Below the pieces are notes generated by a model. It saw nothing but the letters and a program-made list of their open reading frames with translations. It made no database searches and was not told where the DNA came from. A stretch of DNA of 45,820 bases from Mesorhizobium norvegicum (GTDB lineage: Bacteria > Pseudomonadota > Alphaproteobacteria > Rhizobiales > Rhizobiaceae). The position numbers and the translations under genes were made by a program. Location of the stretch: the NCBI RefSeq assembly GCF_004919685.1, contig NZ_SMYZ01000133.1, forward strand, positions 1-45,820, read 5' to 3'. Shown here piece after piece: positions 25,791 to 33,785 of this stretch. Within the stretch, counting starts at the first letter, position 1, and each line of letters begins with the position of its first letter.

Positions 25791-26549
25791 ATGACAGCCG
25801 ACGGATCATTCTTGAAGGCGATCGCAGGCGCGATCGCGTTCGTCGGCTTTGGCCTCACTGTCACGCTGGCCCACGCCAACTGGCTGGAACGACCGTTCGT
25901 GGAACAACGTCAGTCGTCCCATCTGCCGCGGCCGGTGCACTGTGACGCAGTCACGGAGTGGACCCGGCAGACATTCAAGGCGTTCGCCAGCTGTCAGGCA
26001 TCGATCTATGGCCTGGAGCCGATGCTGGCGCATGCCGTGATGGAGATCGAAAGCGGGTTCGATCCCGGCGTGCAGGGCGCCGACGGCGAAGTCGGCCTGA
26101 TGCAGGTGATGCCGGCTACGGCCAGAATGCTCGGCTTTCGAGGTTCCGTGGACGATCTGAGCGCGCCAGCGACCAACATCGCGCTTGGGGTCAAATATCT
26201 TGCGCAGGCCAACAGGCTCGCCGCCGGCGATCTGTGTACCACCGTCATGAAGTATCGCGCCGGGCACAATGAAAGCCGGTTCTCGGCCCTTTCGGTCCGC
26301 TACTGCCAACGTGCACGGGCAATCCTGGCAAGGGAAGGGATTGAAGTGACCGGGCCTTTGCCGGTGGCGACATTCGGCTTTTCCGCATTTTCGCCAGGAG
26401 GAGAAGGTGGAGCCCCTGCCCAGGGAAAGGGCGTTTGCGTGCGCCGCCTGTTCGTGCCCGGGCCGCGATACATGAAATGCGCCGACTATCGAAGTGCCGG
26501 GCAGGCAAGACAGATCAAGGCGCTCAGAGCCAGGCTTTTCGATGGCTAA
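25791..26549 (+). CDS. Lytic transglycosylase (SLT domain)
   Basis: 252-residue exported murein lytic transglycosylase-like protein, which would cleave the glycan backbone of peptidoglycan. After an N-terminal hydrophobic segment (KAIAGAIAFVGFGLTVTLAH) the SLT domain shows the catalytic glutamate in MEIESGF (Glu87), the GEVGLMQVMPATARMLGF motif, NIALGVKYLAQ and a late AGHNESRF. A C-terminal extension of about 75 residues carries two cysteines (VCVRRLF, MKCADYR). I chose the ATG at 25791; a TTG three codons earlier is in frame. Specialised transglycosylases often open the wall for secretion systems, so a role in assembly of the adjacent machinery is possible. A housekeeping or symbiosis-related role cannot be excluded. 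Confidence 0.87.
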   Translation: MTADGSFLKAIAGAIAFVGFGLTVTLAHANWLERPFVEQRQSSHLPRPVHCDAVTEWTRQTFKAFASCQASIYGLEPMLAHAVMEIESGFDPGVQGADGEVGLMQVMPATARMLGFRGSVDDLSAPATNIALGVKYLAQANRLAAGDLCTTVMKYRAGHNESRFSALSVRYCQRARAILAREGIEVTGPLPVATFGFSAFSPGGEGGAPAQGKGVCVRRLFVPGPRYMKCADYRSAGQARQIKALRARLFDG

Positions 26550-26640
26550 AGAAATGCAGACGGCACAGCAAGTCCGCCGTAACATGGCTTGAAGATCAGA
26601 CCGGGAAGAATACCCGGCGGCACAGAGGGTTGGAGCAATC

Positions 26641-27840
26641 ATGGAAGCTGGCCGACAGGTCCACTGTCCGCGGACACGGGCAATCGCCTTTGCGCTCGCC
26701 ATGACGGTGTCTGGCTGCCAGTCGAAAGGCGGCGTTTCCGAAGTGCTCGATCCGGCGGCGGTTACCGTGCCTGCCGGGCAGAATGGCGCCGCTGTTGCTG
26801 GCCCGGTCCAAGCGACCCAGTCGCTGGGTACCGGTTCGACAAAAATCACGATGTTGCTGCCGTTGTCCGCCGCCGGGACGGCAGGGGAAAACGGCAGGAA
26901 GATGCTGGATGCCGCCAAGCTGGCGATGACGGATATTGGCAACGGATTGCTTACGCTGACGGTAGAAGACACCAAAGGCGACAGCGCACTGGCCAGCAAA
27001 ATGGCGATAACGGCCATAACGACGGGCTCGAAGGTCGTGATCGGCCCGACCGAACTGCCGGCAGCCCAGCATATTGCCACGCTGTCTGGATCGAAGCGGC
27101 CACCGGTCCTGGCGCTTGCCGATAATTTCGCCGGCGGCGCCGGGGTTTATGCCGTGCTCCTTGGCGAAGCGGACAGCGCCGCGGCGGGCGCCGCGGGACT
27201 GGCTGCGAAAGGCAGCAAGAAGTTCGTATTGTTTGTCGCGGAGGGCCCAGACGCCGGCGCCATGGAGAAGCGGGTCGCCAACAGCCTCAGCATCTATGGC
27301 GCGACGCTCGCGGTCACTCTCCCGTATTCGGCCGGTGACGGTGGCGCGAAGGCGGTCGACGAAATGGGCTCACTCGTAGACAATCCCGACGCCGTCATCG
27401 TTGCGAGCGGCAATGACAGCCCGTCGCCTATCCTTGCCGCCCTCAAATCAAAGGGCATTCCGGGAAAGACCATCTCCGTCGTCGGAACGAACCGTTGGCT
27501 GGAACACCCCATGGATCCGCTGTTCGGGGGGGCATATATCGCCACGCTCGATCCGAGTGAAACCGGACCGATCGCCGACCGCTTCAGGACGACATACAAC
27601 TATCCGGCCGACGTCAATGTGGCCTACGCCTATGATATGGTTGCCCTGACTGCAGGGATTGCCAGCGCGGTCGGGCCTGATGGCTTCAGCAAAAAGGTTC
27701 TCGAGAATCCAAACGGGTTTCGTGGGTCGACCGGCCTGTTTCGGTTTCGGGCCGACGGATCCAGCGAACGATCGATGCCGTTCTATCGGATTGAAAAAGG
27801 TGCGCTCAAGCTGGTTGCCAAATCAACGTCGGGCTTCTGA
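26641..27840 (+). CDS. Periplasmic-binding-fold lipoprotein (LpoA / LivK-like)
   Basis: 399-residue predicted lipoprotein: the N-terminus ends in the lipobox VSGC, with Cys26 the likely lipidated residue. The rest is a type I periplasmic-binding fold of the Leu/Ile/Val-binding or LpoA kind (ITMLLPLSAAGTAGENGRKM, ASKMAITAITTGSKVVIGPT, DAVIVASGNDS, VAYAYDMVALTAGIASA). Alphaproteobacterial proteins with this layout are commonly annotated as penicillin-binding-protein activators, which stimulate murein synthases from the outer membrane; others are amino-acid-binding proteins. No ABC permease lies next to it, which favours the first idea, as does the transglycosylase gene 91 bases upstream. GGAG precedes the ATG. 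Confidence 0.8.
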   Translation: MEAGRQVHCPRTRAIAFALAMTVSGCQSKGGVSEVLDPAAVTVPAGQNGAAVAGPVQATQSLGTGSTKITMLLPLSAAGTAGENGRKMLDAAKLAMTDIGNGLLTLTVEDTKGDSALASKMAITAITTGSKVVIGPTELPAAQHIATLSGSKRPPVLALADNFAGGAGVYAVLLGEADSAAAGAAGLAAKGSKKFVLFVAEGPDAGAMEKRVANSLSIYGATLAVTLPYSAGDGGAKAVDEMGSLVDNPDAVIVASGNDSPSPILAALKSKGIPGKTISVVGTNRWLEHPMDPLFGGAYIATLDPSETGPIADRFRTTYNYPADVNVAYAYDMVALTAGIASAVGPDGFSKKVLENPNGFRGSTGLFRFRADGSSERSMPFYRIEKGALKLVAKSTSGF

Positions 27841-27873
27841 CCGGCGTGACTCCTTGAGAAGCTGTTCGAGCTG

Positions 27874-28578
27874 ATGGGCGGGCCGGGCCGCAGCCGCTTG
27901 GCGATCGCGCTCGGAAGCCTGTTGCTTCTGGCCGGAGTCCTGCTGATCATTCAGGCCCGGGCTTTGCTTTCGGTCGATAGGCCTGTCCTTGCCCCTTCGA
28001 AGGATGTTGACGGTATGCAGCCAATCCGGCCGGTTGCCCCCGTTGCCGACGCACAGCGCCGAGAACCGGCACGCAAGGTTGCACAAGACCTCATCGCTCC
28101 GCCACGGCTTGATCCCGCGGAGATCGAACGGGCCGAGCCCCGTCCGCCACTCAGCGAGCTCGGTCTCGCCGTGCCCCTGAAAACGCCGCTGCCTGAAGAT
28201 TGGCGGGAGGTCTTGCTCTACCGCCCGGTTGCCACATCGTCGGCGATGTTCGAATCCATGGGCCGGAAGGTTGTCATCAGCGGGGTGCAAGGCATCGATC
28301 TCGACAGATCCTGCTCGTTCCACGAGGTCAGTTGGCCCTGCGGCCAGCGCGCACGCGCCGCTTTCAATTCCTGGCTAAGGGGACGCGGGCTGAAATGTTC
28401 CGTGCCGCCGGCGGTCGAGCGTTTTGCCATTGCCGCACCGTGCAGCCTGGGCAAGCAGGATGTCGGCGCCTGGTTAGTCTCCAACGGCTGGGCCACTGCT
28501 CTGCCGAGCGGCATCTACGGCAAGGCGGAGGCGACAGCCAGAAACGCGCAGATGGGCATATTCGGTCCGGCACAATAG
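27874..28578 (+). CDS. Membrane-anchored nuclease-fold (SNase-like) protein, probably degenerate
   Basis: 234-residue protein with an N-terminal transmembrane anchor (LAIALGSLLLLAGVLLIIQA), a proline-rich linker (to about residue 105) and a C-terminal domain resembling the thermonuclease OB fold: GVQGIDLDRSCSF, CGQRARAAFNSWLRGRGLKC, DVGAWLVSNGWATALPSGIY, then AEATARNAQMGIFG. In active staphylococcal-type nucleases an arginine and acidic residues flank the first motif; here the arginine position is not obvious and the acidic pattern is weak, so catalysis is doubtful. Three cysteines suggest a periplasmic location with a disulfide. It follows the LpoA-like gene by 33 bases, likely in one operon. 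Function unknown. Confidence 0.72.
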   Translation: MGGPGRSRLAIALGSLLLLAGVLLIIQARALLSVDRPVLAPSKDVDGMQPIRPVAPVADAQRREPARKVAQDLIAPPRLDPAEIERAEPRPPLSELGLAVPLKTPLPEDWREVLLYRPVATSSAMFESMGRKVVISGVQGIDLDRSCSFHEVSWPCGQRARAAFNSWLRGRGLKCSVPPAVERFAIAAPCSLGKQDVGAWLVSNGWATALPSGIYGKAEATARNAQMGIFGPAQ

Positions 28579-28631
28579 CTGGCCATTCAACCCCTGATAT
28601 TTTGTTTGTTAACCGTCACGGGCGCAGCTTT

Positions 28632-28684
28632 CCTAAAGCGCGTCGCCTGAATCCATTTAACGGATTCAGGCGACGCGCTTTAGG
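28632..28684. repeat. Perfect 23-bp palindrome of a RIME-like element
   Basis: A perfect inverted repeat with 23-base arms (28632-28654 and 28662-28684) around a 7-base loop. The arms begin cctaaagcgcgtcgcc and end in the reverse complement. I recall the same sequence type as a recurrent intergenic palindrome in Rhizobium and Mesorhizobium genomes, but did not search. It may also act as a strong terminator or mRNA-stabilising hairpin after the nuclease-fold gene. Confidence 0.8.
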
Positions 28685-28696
28685 TCTTTGTTTTCT

Positions 28697-28744
28697 ATGC
28701 ATGTCGTTTTCCCAAAACCGAGGTCACTTTTGGGCGACATGCAT
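28697..28744. repeat. RIME1-like palindrome (atgcatgtcg ... cgacatgcat)
   Basis: Arms atgcatgtcg (28697-28706) and cgacatgcat (28735-28744) pair perfectly. Inside them cccaaaa (28711-28717) pairs with ttttggg (28728-28734), leaving a four-T bulge. This layout matches my recollection of the rhizobium-specific intergenic mosaic element RIME1. Together with the adjacent 23-bp palindrome it forms one mosaic of about 113 bases in the 295-base gap before the GGDEF gene. Confidence 0.75.
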
Positions 28745-28873
28745 TGGGAGCAAGCCAATTTCGTCCGCAGCCTTTCATGGGGTCATCGCGCAATCGATTA
28801 AATTGCAAGGTTCCTTGAAACTGAAATTGCAACACACCGGCCCTATACCAGCCCATCCACAGGAGATCGGCCA

Positions 28874-29626
28874 GTGACAAAGACGATGGCGACCACCACC
28901 GCCCAGGCATGGAAAGGCGTCACTTGGCTGACCTTTCTGGGAACCACGGGTATCCTGGCCCTTTCCATCGGCCTCAACTATCTGCTCCTGTTCTCGGAGG
29001 CGCTGACGCCATTTGGGCGCAGCATGGTCACGGCAATCCTGTTGCCTGTTGTCCTTGGTGTTCCGGTTTTTCTGTTCATTGGATTGAAGCAGATCGAGCT
29101 TCGTCGTTATCGCCGGGAACTCGACAAGTCGGCAACCTTCGACACCATGACAGGCTGCCTGAACGGAGCGGTCTTCACGTCGATGGTCGAACGAAGAACA
29201 GCAAGGCCAGCGACGCCGGGTCCGGGATCGGGTGCCTTCCTGGTCATCCATTCGGAACATTTGCGGTCCATCAACCTGCGCTTTGGTCTTGAATGGGGCG
29301 ACGAGGCTTTGCGGCTCGTAGCCTCAACCATACAATCCTCGGTGCGCGCGGAGGATCTGGTTGGACGCATAGGGACTTCGATGTTCGGGGTCTTCCTCTC
29401 AGGGGCCACCGAAGCAGAAGCCAGGGAAATCGGCGAGCGTATCCGGGCGCGTATTGCGCAAGTCTATTTCGCACCAAAAGGAACCGAGGATACCCTGACG
29501 GTCAAAGTCGGCGGCGTGGTGTTCGAAAACGAGGTGGAGTTCGCGGACATGTTCCGGTCGGCCGAGCAGCGCATGGCCGGCGTCCAGGACGGAGCCGCGT
29601 TTGAATTGACGCATCTCCACAGCTGA
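28874..29626 (+). CDS. Membrane protein with degenerate GGDEF domain
   Basis: 250-residue inner-membrane protein. Two transmembrane helices (about residues 18-40 and 51-71) separated by a very short loop lead into a cytoplasmic GGDEF-type domain (about 85-245). The domain keeps recognisable landmarks: FDTMTGCLNGAVF in place of the usual LTGLPNRR motif, GDEALRLVASTI, and RIGTSMFGVFLSG where the GGDEF motif should be. The catalytic motif has become GTSMF, so diguanylate cyclase activity is unlikely. Such domains can still act as effectors or protein-interaction modules. I prefer the GTG at 28874 because AGGAGAT lies 8 bases before it. It is the only gene in the window that looks related to c-di-GMP signalling, near a LapG-type adhesin system. 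Confidence 0.82.
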   Translation: MTKTMATTTAQAWKGVTWLTFLGTTGILALSIGLNYLLLFSEALTPFGRSMVTAILLPVVLGVPVFLFIGLKQIELRRYRRELDKSATFDTMTGCLNGAVFTSMVERRTARPATPGPGSGAFLVIHSEHLRSINLRFGLEWGDEALRLVASTIQSSVRAEDLVGRIGTSMFGVFLSGATEAEAREIGERIRARIAQVYFAPKGTEDTLTVKVGGVVFENEVEFADMFRSAEQRMAGVQDGAAFELTHLHS

Positions 29627-29648
29627 CAACCGCCGGGCGCCAGCGCCA

Positions 29649-31232
29649 CTAAACCCCAGGGGAATCAGACGCAACTGCCGCCGTCGATGCTGCCGACGCG
29701 GTAACCCCTGAAGACGCCGCCCAGGTTTCCGCGATGGCGACGATTGCGGCGTTGATCGGTCCGCTCGGGATCGCCGGCATCACCGAGGCGTCGACGACAA
29801 AGATGTTGTCAAAACCGTTCAGCCGCAAGTCGGGGTCGACGACGGCGTCGGCGTCACGACCCATCCGGCATGTGCCGGCCGGATGATGATGGGTGGAAGC
29901 AGCCCTTGCGATGAAGGCGTCGAGCTCGTCATCGGACTGAACCGGTGCACCCGGCAGGATCTCCGCATCGCGCCATTCGTCCAGAGCCGTATGATGGCCG
30001 ACCATGCGCGCCCGCTTCAACGCCATCCTGAAGACCGTGCGGTCGTGTTCGGTTTCGAGATAATGCGGATCGATGACCGGCGTGTCGTTGCGGCCCGGCC
30101 CGCTTGGGGCGATGCGCCCGCGGCTTGTCGGATGGGTGACGCCGCACAGGATCGTGAAGGCGGAGCCATAGGGCGGGGCCTTCAGGCCCTCGGCCGCTGA
30201 CGGAGCGACGACGCAGGCGAGCACAATGTCGGGACTTCCCGTGGAACGGCTCGGGTCGTCACCATGCAGGTACATCAGCGATTCGGAGTGCTGCAGACGG
30301 GACGGCGGCACCGGCTTTTTCGTGCTGTAGACATTTCCAAGAGCCAGCAGATGGTCCTGCAGGTTGCGACCGACATCGCGTCGATCGGCAAGGCAGCGTA
30401 TCCTCGCCTGCTTCAGCGTATCCGGGCAGCCAATGCCCGACCGCATGAGGATGAGCGGCGTGGACACGGCGCCGGCGCAAAGGACAATCCGGTCGGCGCA
30501 GAGCGTTCTGGTCTCACCCTCGCACACCACGCTTACACCTGTGACCTTGTGGCCGTTCAGCACCAGATGCTCGACCTCGTGGCCGGCGAGCAAGGCCAGG
30601 TTCGGCCGCGCCATGACCTGCGGCGGCAGATAGGCGTCGGCGACGCTCAGGCGCCTACCGTCGCGTATGTTGAGCGAATTGAGGCTGGTGCCGACCAGTT
30701 CGCCGCTGTTGTGGTCGGTCAGGGCGGGAGCCCCCATGGCCCGCCCGGCGGCGATGTAAGCACGCACGACCGGACTGACCTCGGCGTCCGGCAGATAGAC
30801 GTCCAGCGGGCCGCTCCTGCCGCGTGTCGGCCCGTCGAAGGCGGTGAAGGCTTCGCTGCGGATGAAGCCCGGCAACAATCCCCGATAGGACCAGCGCTCG
30901 CCGCCGGCTTGCGCCCAGGATTCGAAATCATCGGGATGGCCGCGCACATAGGCCATTGCATGCAGGCAGCTCGAGCCGCCGACGATCTTGCCTCGGGGCC
31001 ATTCATGGACGCGGTCGGCGGTGAAAGGCTGGGGCACGGTCCGGTAGCTCCAGTCATAGGCGCGGCCCTGAAGCATCGTCCATTTCAGCGGGTCGGCAAT
31101 ATCGGGATCTGCCGGCATCGCCCCTGCCTCGATGAGGCCGATCTGGCACGACCGGTCTTCACTGAGCCGGCTGGCAACAACCGAGCCGGCGGACCCCGCG
31201 CCGATGACCAGCACGTCGAAATGACGTTTCAA
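29649..31232 (-). CDS. GMC-family FAD oxidoreductase (alcohol/choline dehydrogenase-like), copy A
   Basis: 527-residue flavoprotein of the glucose-methanol-choline family, which oxidises an alcohol group. The FAD-binding Rossmann motif is at the N-terminus (VLVIGAGSAGSVVASRLSED, GLIEAG), with the GMC signature regions WPRGKIVGGSSCLHAMAYVR and GAVSTPLILMRSGIG. The active-site histidine region is HHHPAGTCRMG (about 448-458), and the partner Asn is in GPINAAIVAIAE (about 494). The last 30 residues are a low-complexity Ser/Ala-rich tail. It is transcribed on the minus strand after the GntR gene, 43 bases away, and is probably co-transcribed with it. A second GMC gene heads the divergent operon. 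The substrate is unknown but is probably an alcohol in the same pathway. Confidence 0.93.
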   Translation of the reverse strand: MKRHFDVLVIGAGSAGSVVASRLSEDRSCQIGLIEAGAMPADPDIADPLKWTMLQGRAYDWSYRTVPQPFTADRVHEWPRGKIVGGSSCLHAMAYVRGHPDDFESWAQAGGERWSYRGLLPGFIRSEAFTAFDGPTRGRSGPLDVYLPDAEVSPVVRAYIAAGRAMGAPALTDHNSGELVGTSLNSLNIRDGRRLSVADAYLPPQVMARPNLALLAGHEVEHLVLNGHKVTGVSVVCEGETRTLCADRIVLCAGAVSTPLILMRSGIGCPDTLKQARIRCLADRRDVGRNLQDHLLALGNVYSTKKPVPPSRLQHSESLMYLHGDDPSRSTGSPDIVLACVVAPSAAEGLKAPPYGSAFTILCGVTHPTSRGRIAPSGPGRNDTPVIDPHYLETEHDRTVFRMALKRARMVGHHTALDEWRDAEILPGAPVQSDDELDAFIARAASTHHHPAGTCRMGRDADAVVDPDLRLNGFDNIFVVDASVMPAIPSGPINAAIVAIAETWAASSGVTASAASTAAVASDSPGV

Positions 31233-31275
31233 TTTGAAATTCCCCGCACAGGCTCGATGTCAGAAGGCGATACGA

Positions 31276-32016
31276 TCACGCGGCAAAGGCGCCGGCATTC
31301 GACCGTTCCATGATCTGTCTCTGCACGGACAGCAGGTGCGCGCGCATTGCGGCCTCCGCCGCTTCGGGATCGCGCTGCGAGATCGCTTCGGCGATCAGGC
31401 GATGCTCGCCGTCGCGCTGGGCGATCCGCTTGGGGCAGGTGGGGGCCGCGGTGCGCGCAACCTTCACCCGCGCATCTACGCCGACCTGACGCAGCATCTT
31501 GTAGAATTCCGCGGCGAGATGGTTGCGAGCGGCGGCGACGATCGCGAGATGGAAGGCGAAGTCGACCTCACCCGACGGGGCATTCTCCGGCGTGGTTGCC
31601 GCGTCGAGGATCCGCGCCGTCTCGAAGGAGGAGGCGCGCAGCGACGCCAACCGGGCAAGGCCCGGCTCCATGATCAGGCGCAATTCCAGAACCTCGATTG
31701 GATTGGTTACCCTGACCAGTTCCTCCCCATATCTTGGAAGGGCGGTCGGCGCCCGCCTGGCGCGCGCTGGTTTGAGGTCGCCGGAATGGCGCAGCACTTC
31801 AAGCGCCTTGCGAAGCTGATGGCGCTTTACGCTCAGATGTTCCGCAAGATCGCGCTCGGACGGAAGCTTGCCGCCGCCCTGCTGCAACTGGCGGACCGCG
31901 GCAATGATGTCGTCGAGATCCGATGGTCCGACCTGCGGCTCGAATGCGCTCAAAACCAAATCTCCTGTCTGATCGGCAGATCGCCGACTCAACGTCCTGA
32001 CATCATATTGTGACAC
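31276..32016 (-). CDS. GntR-family regulator with FCD ligand domain
   Basis: 246-residue DNA-binding regulator. The winged helix is at about residues 35-85 (KLPSERDLAEHLSVKRHQLR, then KALEVLRHSGDL). The helical FCD effector domain follows (IEVLELRLIMEPGLARLASL, VDFAFHLAIVAAARN, HRLIAEAISQRDPEAAEAAM, RAHL), with the usual metal- or ligand-binding Asp and His residues visible. Relatives repress catabolic genes until a small carboxylate or aromatic intermediate binds. The GTG at 32016 gives a normal length; the frame stays open another 46 codons upstream to 32154, but that extension is basic and unlike the family. It is divergent from the second GMC gene and upstream of the first, in a gap rich in TTGGTTGA-type repeats. 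Confidence 0.88.
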   Translation of the reverse strand: MSQYDVRTLSRRSADQTGDLVLSAFEPQVGPSDLDDIIAAVRQLQQGGGKLPSERDLAEHLSVKRHQLRKALEVLRHSGDLKPARARRAPTALPRYGEELVRVTNPIEVLELRLIMEPGLARLASLRASSFETARILDAATTPENAPSGEVDFAFHLAIVAAARNHLAAEFYKMLRQVGVDARVKVARTAAPTCPKRIAQRDGEHRLIAEAISQRDPEAAEAAMRAHLLSVQRQIMERSNAGAFAA

Positions 32017-32035
32017 GAAACCTGATGGACGGCAC

Positions 32036-32100
32036 TCAACCAATTCAACCAATCTACAACTGTACGCAATGGTTGACAACACCAGTTGCGCGATGGTTGA
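32036..32100. promoter_or_regulatory. Tandem TCAACCAA boxes in the GntR/GMC divergent promoter
   Basis: The 140-base gap between the GntR and GMC genes has two adjacent copies of tcaaccaat (32036-32044 and 32045-32053) and two inverted near-copies, atggttga at 32069-32076 and 32093-32100. The spacing places them between the two start codons. Related boxes recur at 33803-33977 before the cupin gene. They are likely operators, most simply for the adjacent GntR/FCD protein; this is inferred from position and recurrence. Confidence 0.55.
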
Positions 32101-32156
32101 CTGCCTTCGTCGACGGTTGCCATCGCGGCGGACCGTCTTTCTCCCGAGGATCACGC

Positions 32157-33785
32157 ATGCCGGCTGGCGAAACCTTTGACTACGTCATTGTCGGTGCGGG
32201 ATCGGCCGGCTGCGTGCTGGCGAACCGGCTGAGCGAAGACCCTGCGGTGTCGGTGCTCCTGCTGGAGGCGGGGGATTGGGACCGCGATCCGATGATCCAC
32301 ATCCCGCTCGGCTGGGGCAAGATACTGACCGAACGCCGCCACGACTGGATGTATTTCTGCGAGCCCGAGGCCAATGTCGGCGGGCGCAAGGTCGAATGCG
32401 CGCGCGGCAAGGTCATCGGCGGCTCTTCCTCCACCAACGCCATGGCTTATGTGCGCGGCAATCGCGGCGATTACGATCGCTGGGCGGCAAGCGGCCTGAC
32501 GGACTGGTCGTTCGACAAGGTGCTGCCCTACTTCAAGAAGCAGGAGCGCTGGGAGGCGGGCGAAAGCCGGTATCGTGGCGGCAGCGGGCCGCTGAACACC
32601 CAGTTCTGCCGCTACAAGGACGAATTGATCGATGCCTTCGCCACGGCCAGCCGTGATGCCGGATACCCGCAGACCGACGACTACAACGGCGCCGTACAGG
32701 AAGGCTTCGGCCGTCTGCAGATGACAATTGCGAACGGCCGGCGATGCTCGACCGCGACCGCCTATCTGCGGCCGGCCATGCGCCGTGGCAACGTCAAGGT
32801 GCTGACCGGCGCGATGGCGACGAAGATCCTGCTGAAGGATGGGCGCGCAACGGGCGTTGCCTATAGCAGAGGCGGGTCGAGCCATGAAGTTCTGGCGCGG
32901 CGCGAGGTTCTGCTTGCCGGCGGCGTCATCAACACGCCGCAGCTGATGATGCTGTCGGGTATAGGCGATAGCGGCGAGTTGGCGGCGCATGGCATCGAGA
33001 CGAAGGTTGATCGTGTGCAGGTCGGCAAGAATTTGCAGGACCATGTTTCGGTCATCCTGATGTATCGACGCAAACAGCCGGGACCGTTTCTCAAGATGAT
33101 GCGGGCCGATCGTATCGGGCTGGATTTCGTCAAGACCTATCTCACCGGAAAGGGCTTTTCGGGAGATGTGCCTGGCGGCGTCGTGGCATTCCTGAAAAGC
33201 GACGCAAGCCGGCCGTTGCCGGACGTACAGCTGCTTTTCACCGCCGCCCCGCTTGGGGCATGGCCTTATATGTCGCCGTTCAAGGCGCCGTTCGCCGACG
33301 GCTTTGCGACCCGTATCGTTGCCGTGCAGCCGGAGAGCCGCGGCAGCGTCAAGCTGGCGTCGAGCGATCCGGTCGCCGCTCCGCTGATCCACCAGAACTT
33401 CCTGTCCTCGCAGCGCGACTGGCAGTCGCTTCGCGCCGGCTTTCGTGTTGCGCGCAACCTTGCCAGCCAGCCGTCCATGGCCCCGTTCGTTGGCGCGGAA
33501 TTCTTCCCCGGCCCGAAATGCGAGAGCGACGAAGAGATCGACGAGCATATTCGCAAGACGTCGATCACCGTGCATCATCCGGCCGGTACGTGCCGTATGG
33601 GTGTCGATGCGGAGTCGGTGGTCGATCCGGAATTGCGGGTGCGCGGCGTTGCCGGACTTCGTGTCGTGGACGCGTCCGTGATGCCGGATCTCGTCTGCGG
33701 CAACATCAATGCGGCGGTCATCATGATCGCCGAAAAGGCCGTGGATCTGATCCGCAGCCGCGCTCAACAGAGCGTGGCGGCCTGA
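32157..33785 (+). CDS. GMC-family FAD oxidoreductase (alcohol/choline dehydrogenase-like), copy B
   Basis: 542-residue flavoprotein of the same family as the minus-strand GMC gene but only distantly similar to it. The FAD motif (YVIVGAGSAGCVLANRLSED, LLLEAG), ARGKVIGGSSSTNAMAYVRG and GGVINTPQLMMLSGIGDSGE are intact. The active-site region VHHPAGTCRMG has histidines near 473-474, with CGNINAAVIMIAE near 516. Residues TERRHDWMYFCEPEANVGGR match the choline/alcohol dehydrogenase branch. The ATG at 32157, with GAGGA upstream, is favoured over the longer frame opening at 32010, which would run through the operator repeats. It is the first plus-strand gene of the catabolic island; a 290-base gap separates it from the cupin gene. 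Confidence 0.93.
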   Translation: MPAGETFDYVIVGAGSAGCVLANRLSEDPAVSVLLLEAGDWDRDPMIHIPLGWGKILTERRHDWMYFCEPEANVGGRKVECARGKVIGGSSSTNAMAYVRGNRGDYDRWAASGLTDWSFDKVLPYFKKQERWEAGESRYRGGSGPLNTQFCRYKDELIDAFATASRDAGYPQTDDYNGAVQEGFGRLQMTIANGRRCSTATAYLRPAMRRGNVKVLTGAMATKILLKDGRATGVAYSRGGSSHEVLARREVLLAGGVINTPQLMMLSGIGDSGELAAHGIETKVDRVQVGKNLQDHVSVILMYRRKQPGPFLKMMRADRIGLDFVKTYLTGKGFSGDVPGGVVAFLKSDASRPLPDVQLLFTAAPLGAWPYMSPFKAPFADGFATRIVAVQPESRGSVKLASSDPVAAPLIHQNFLSSQRDWQSLRAGFRVARNLASQPSMAPFVGAEFFPGPKCESDEEIDEHIRKTSITVHHPAGTCRMGVDAESVVDPELRVRGVAGLRVVDASVMPDLVCGNINAAVIMIAEKAVDLIRSRAQQSVAA

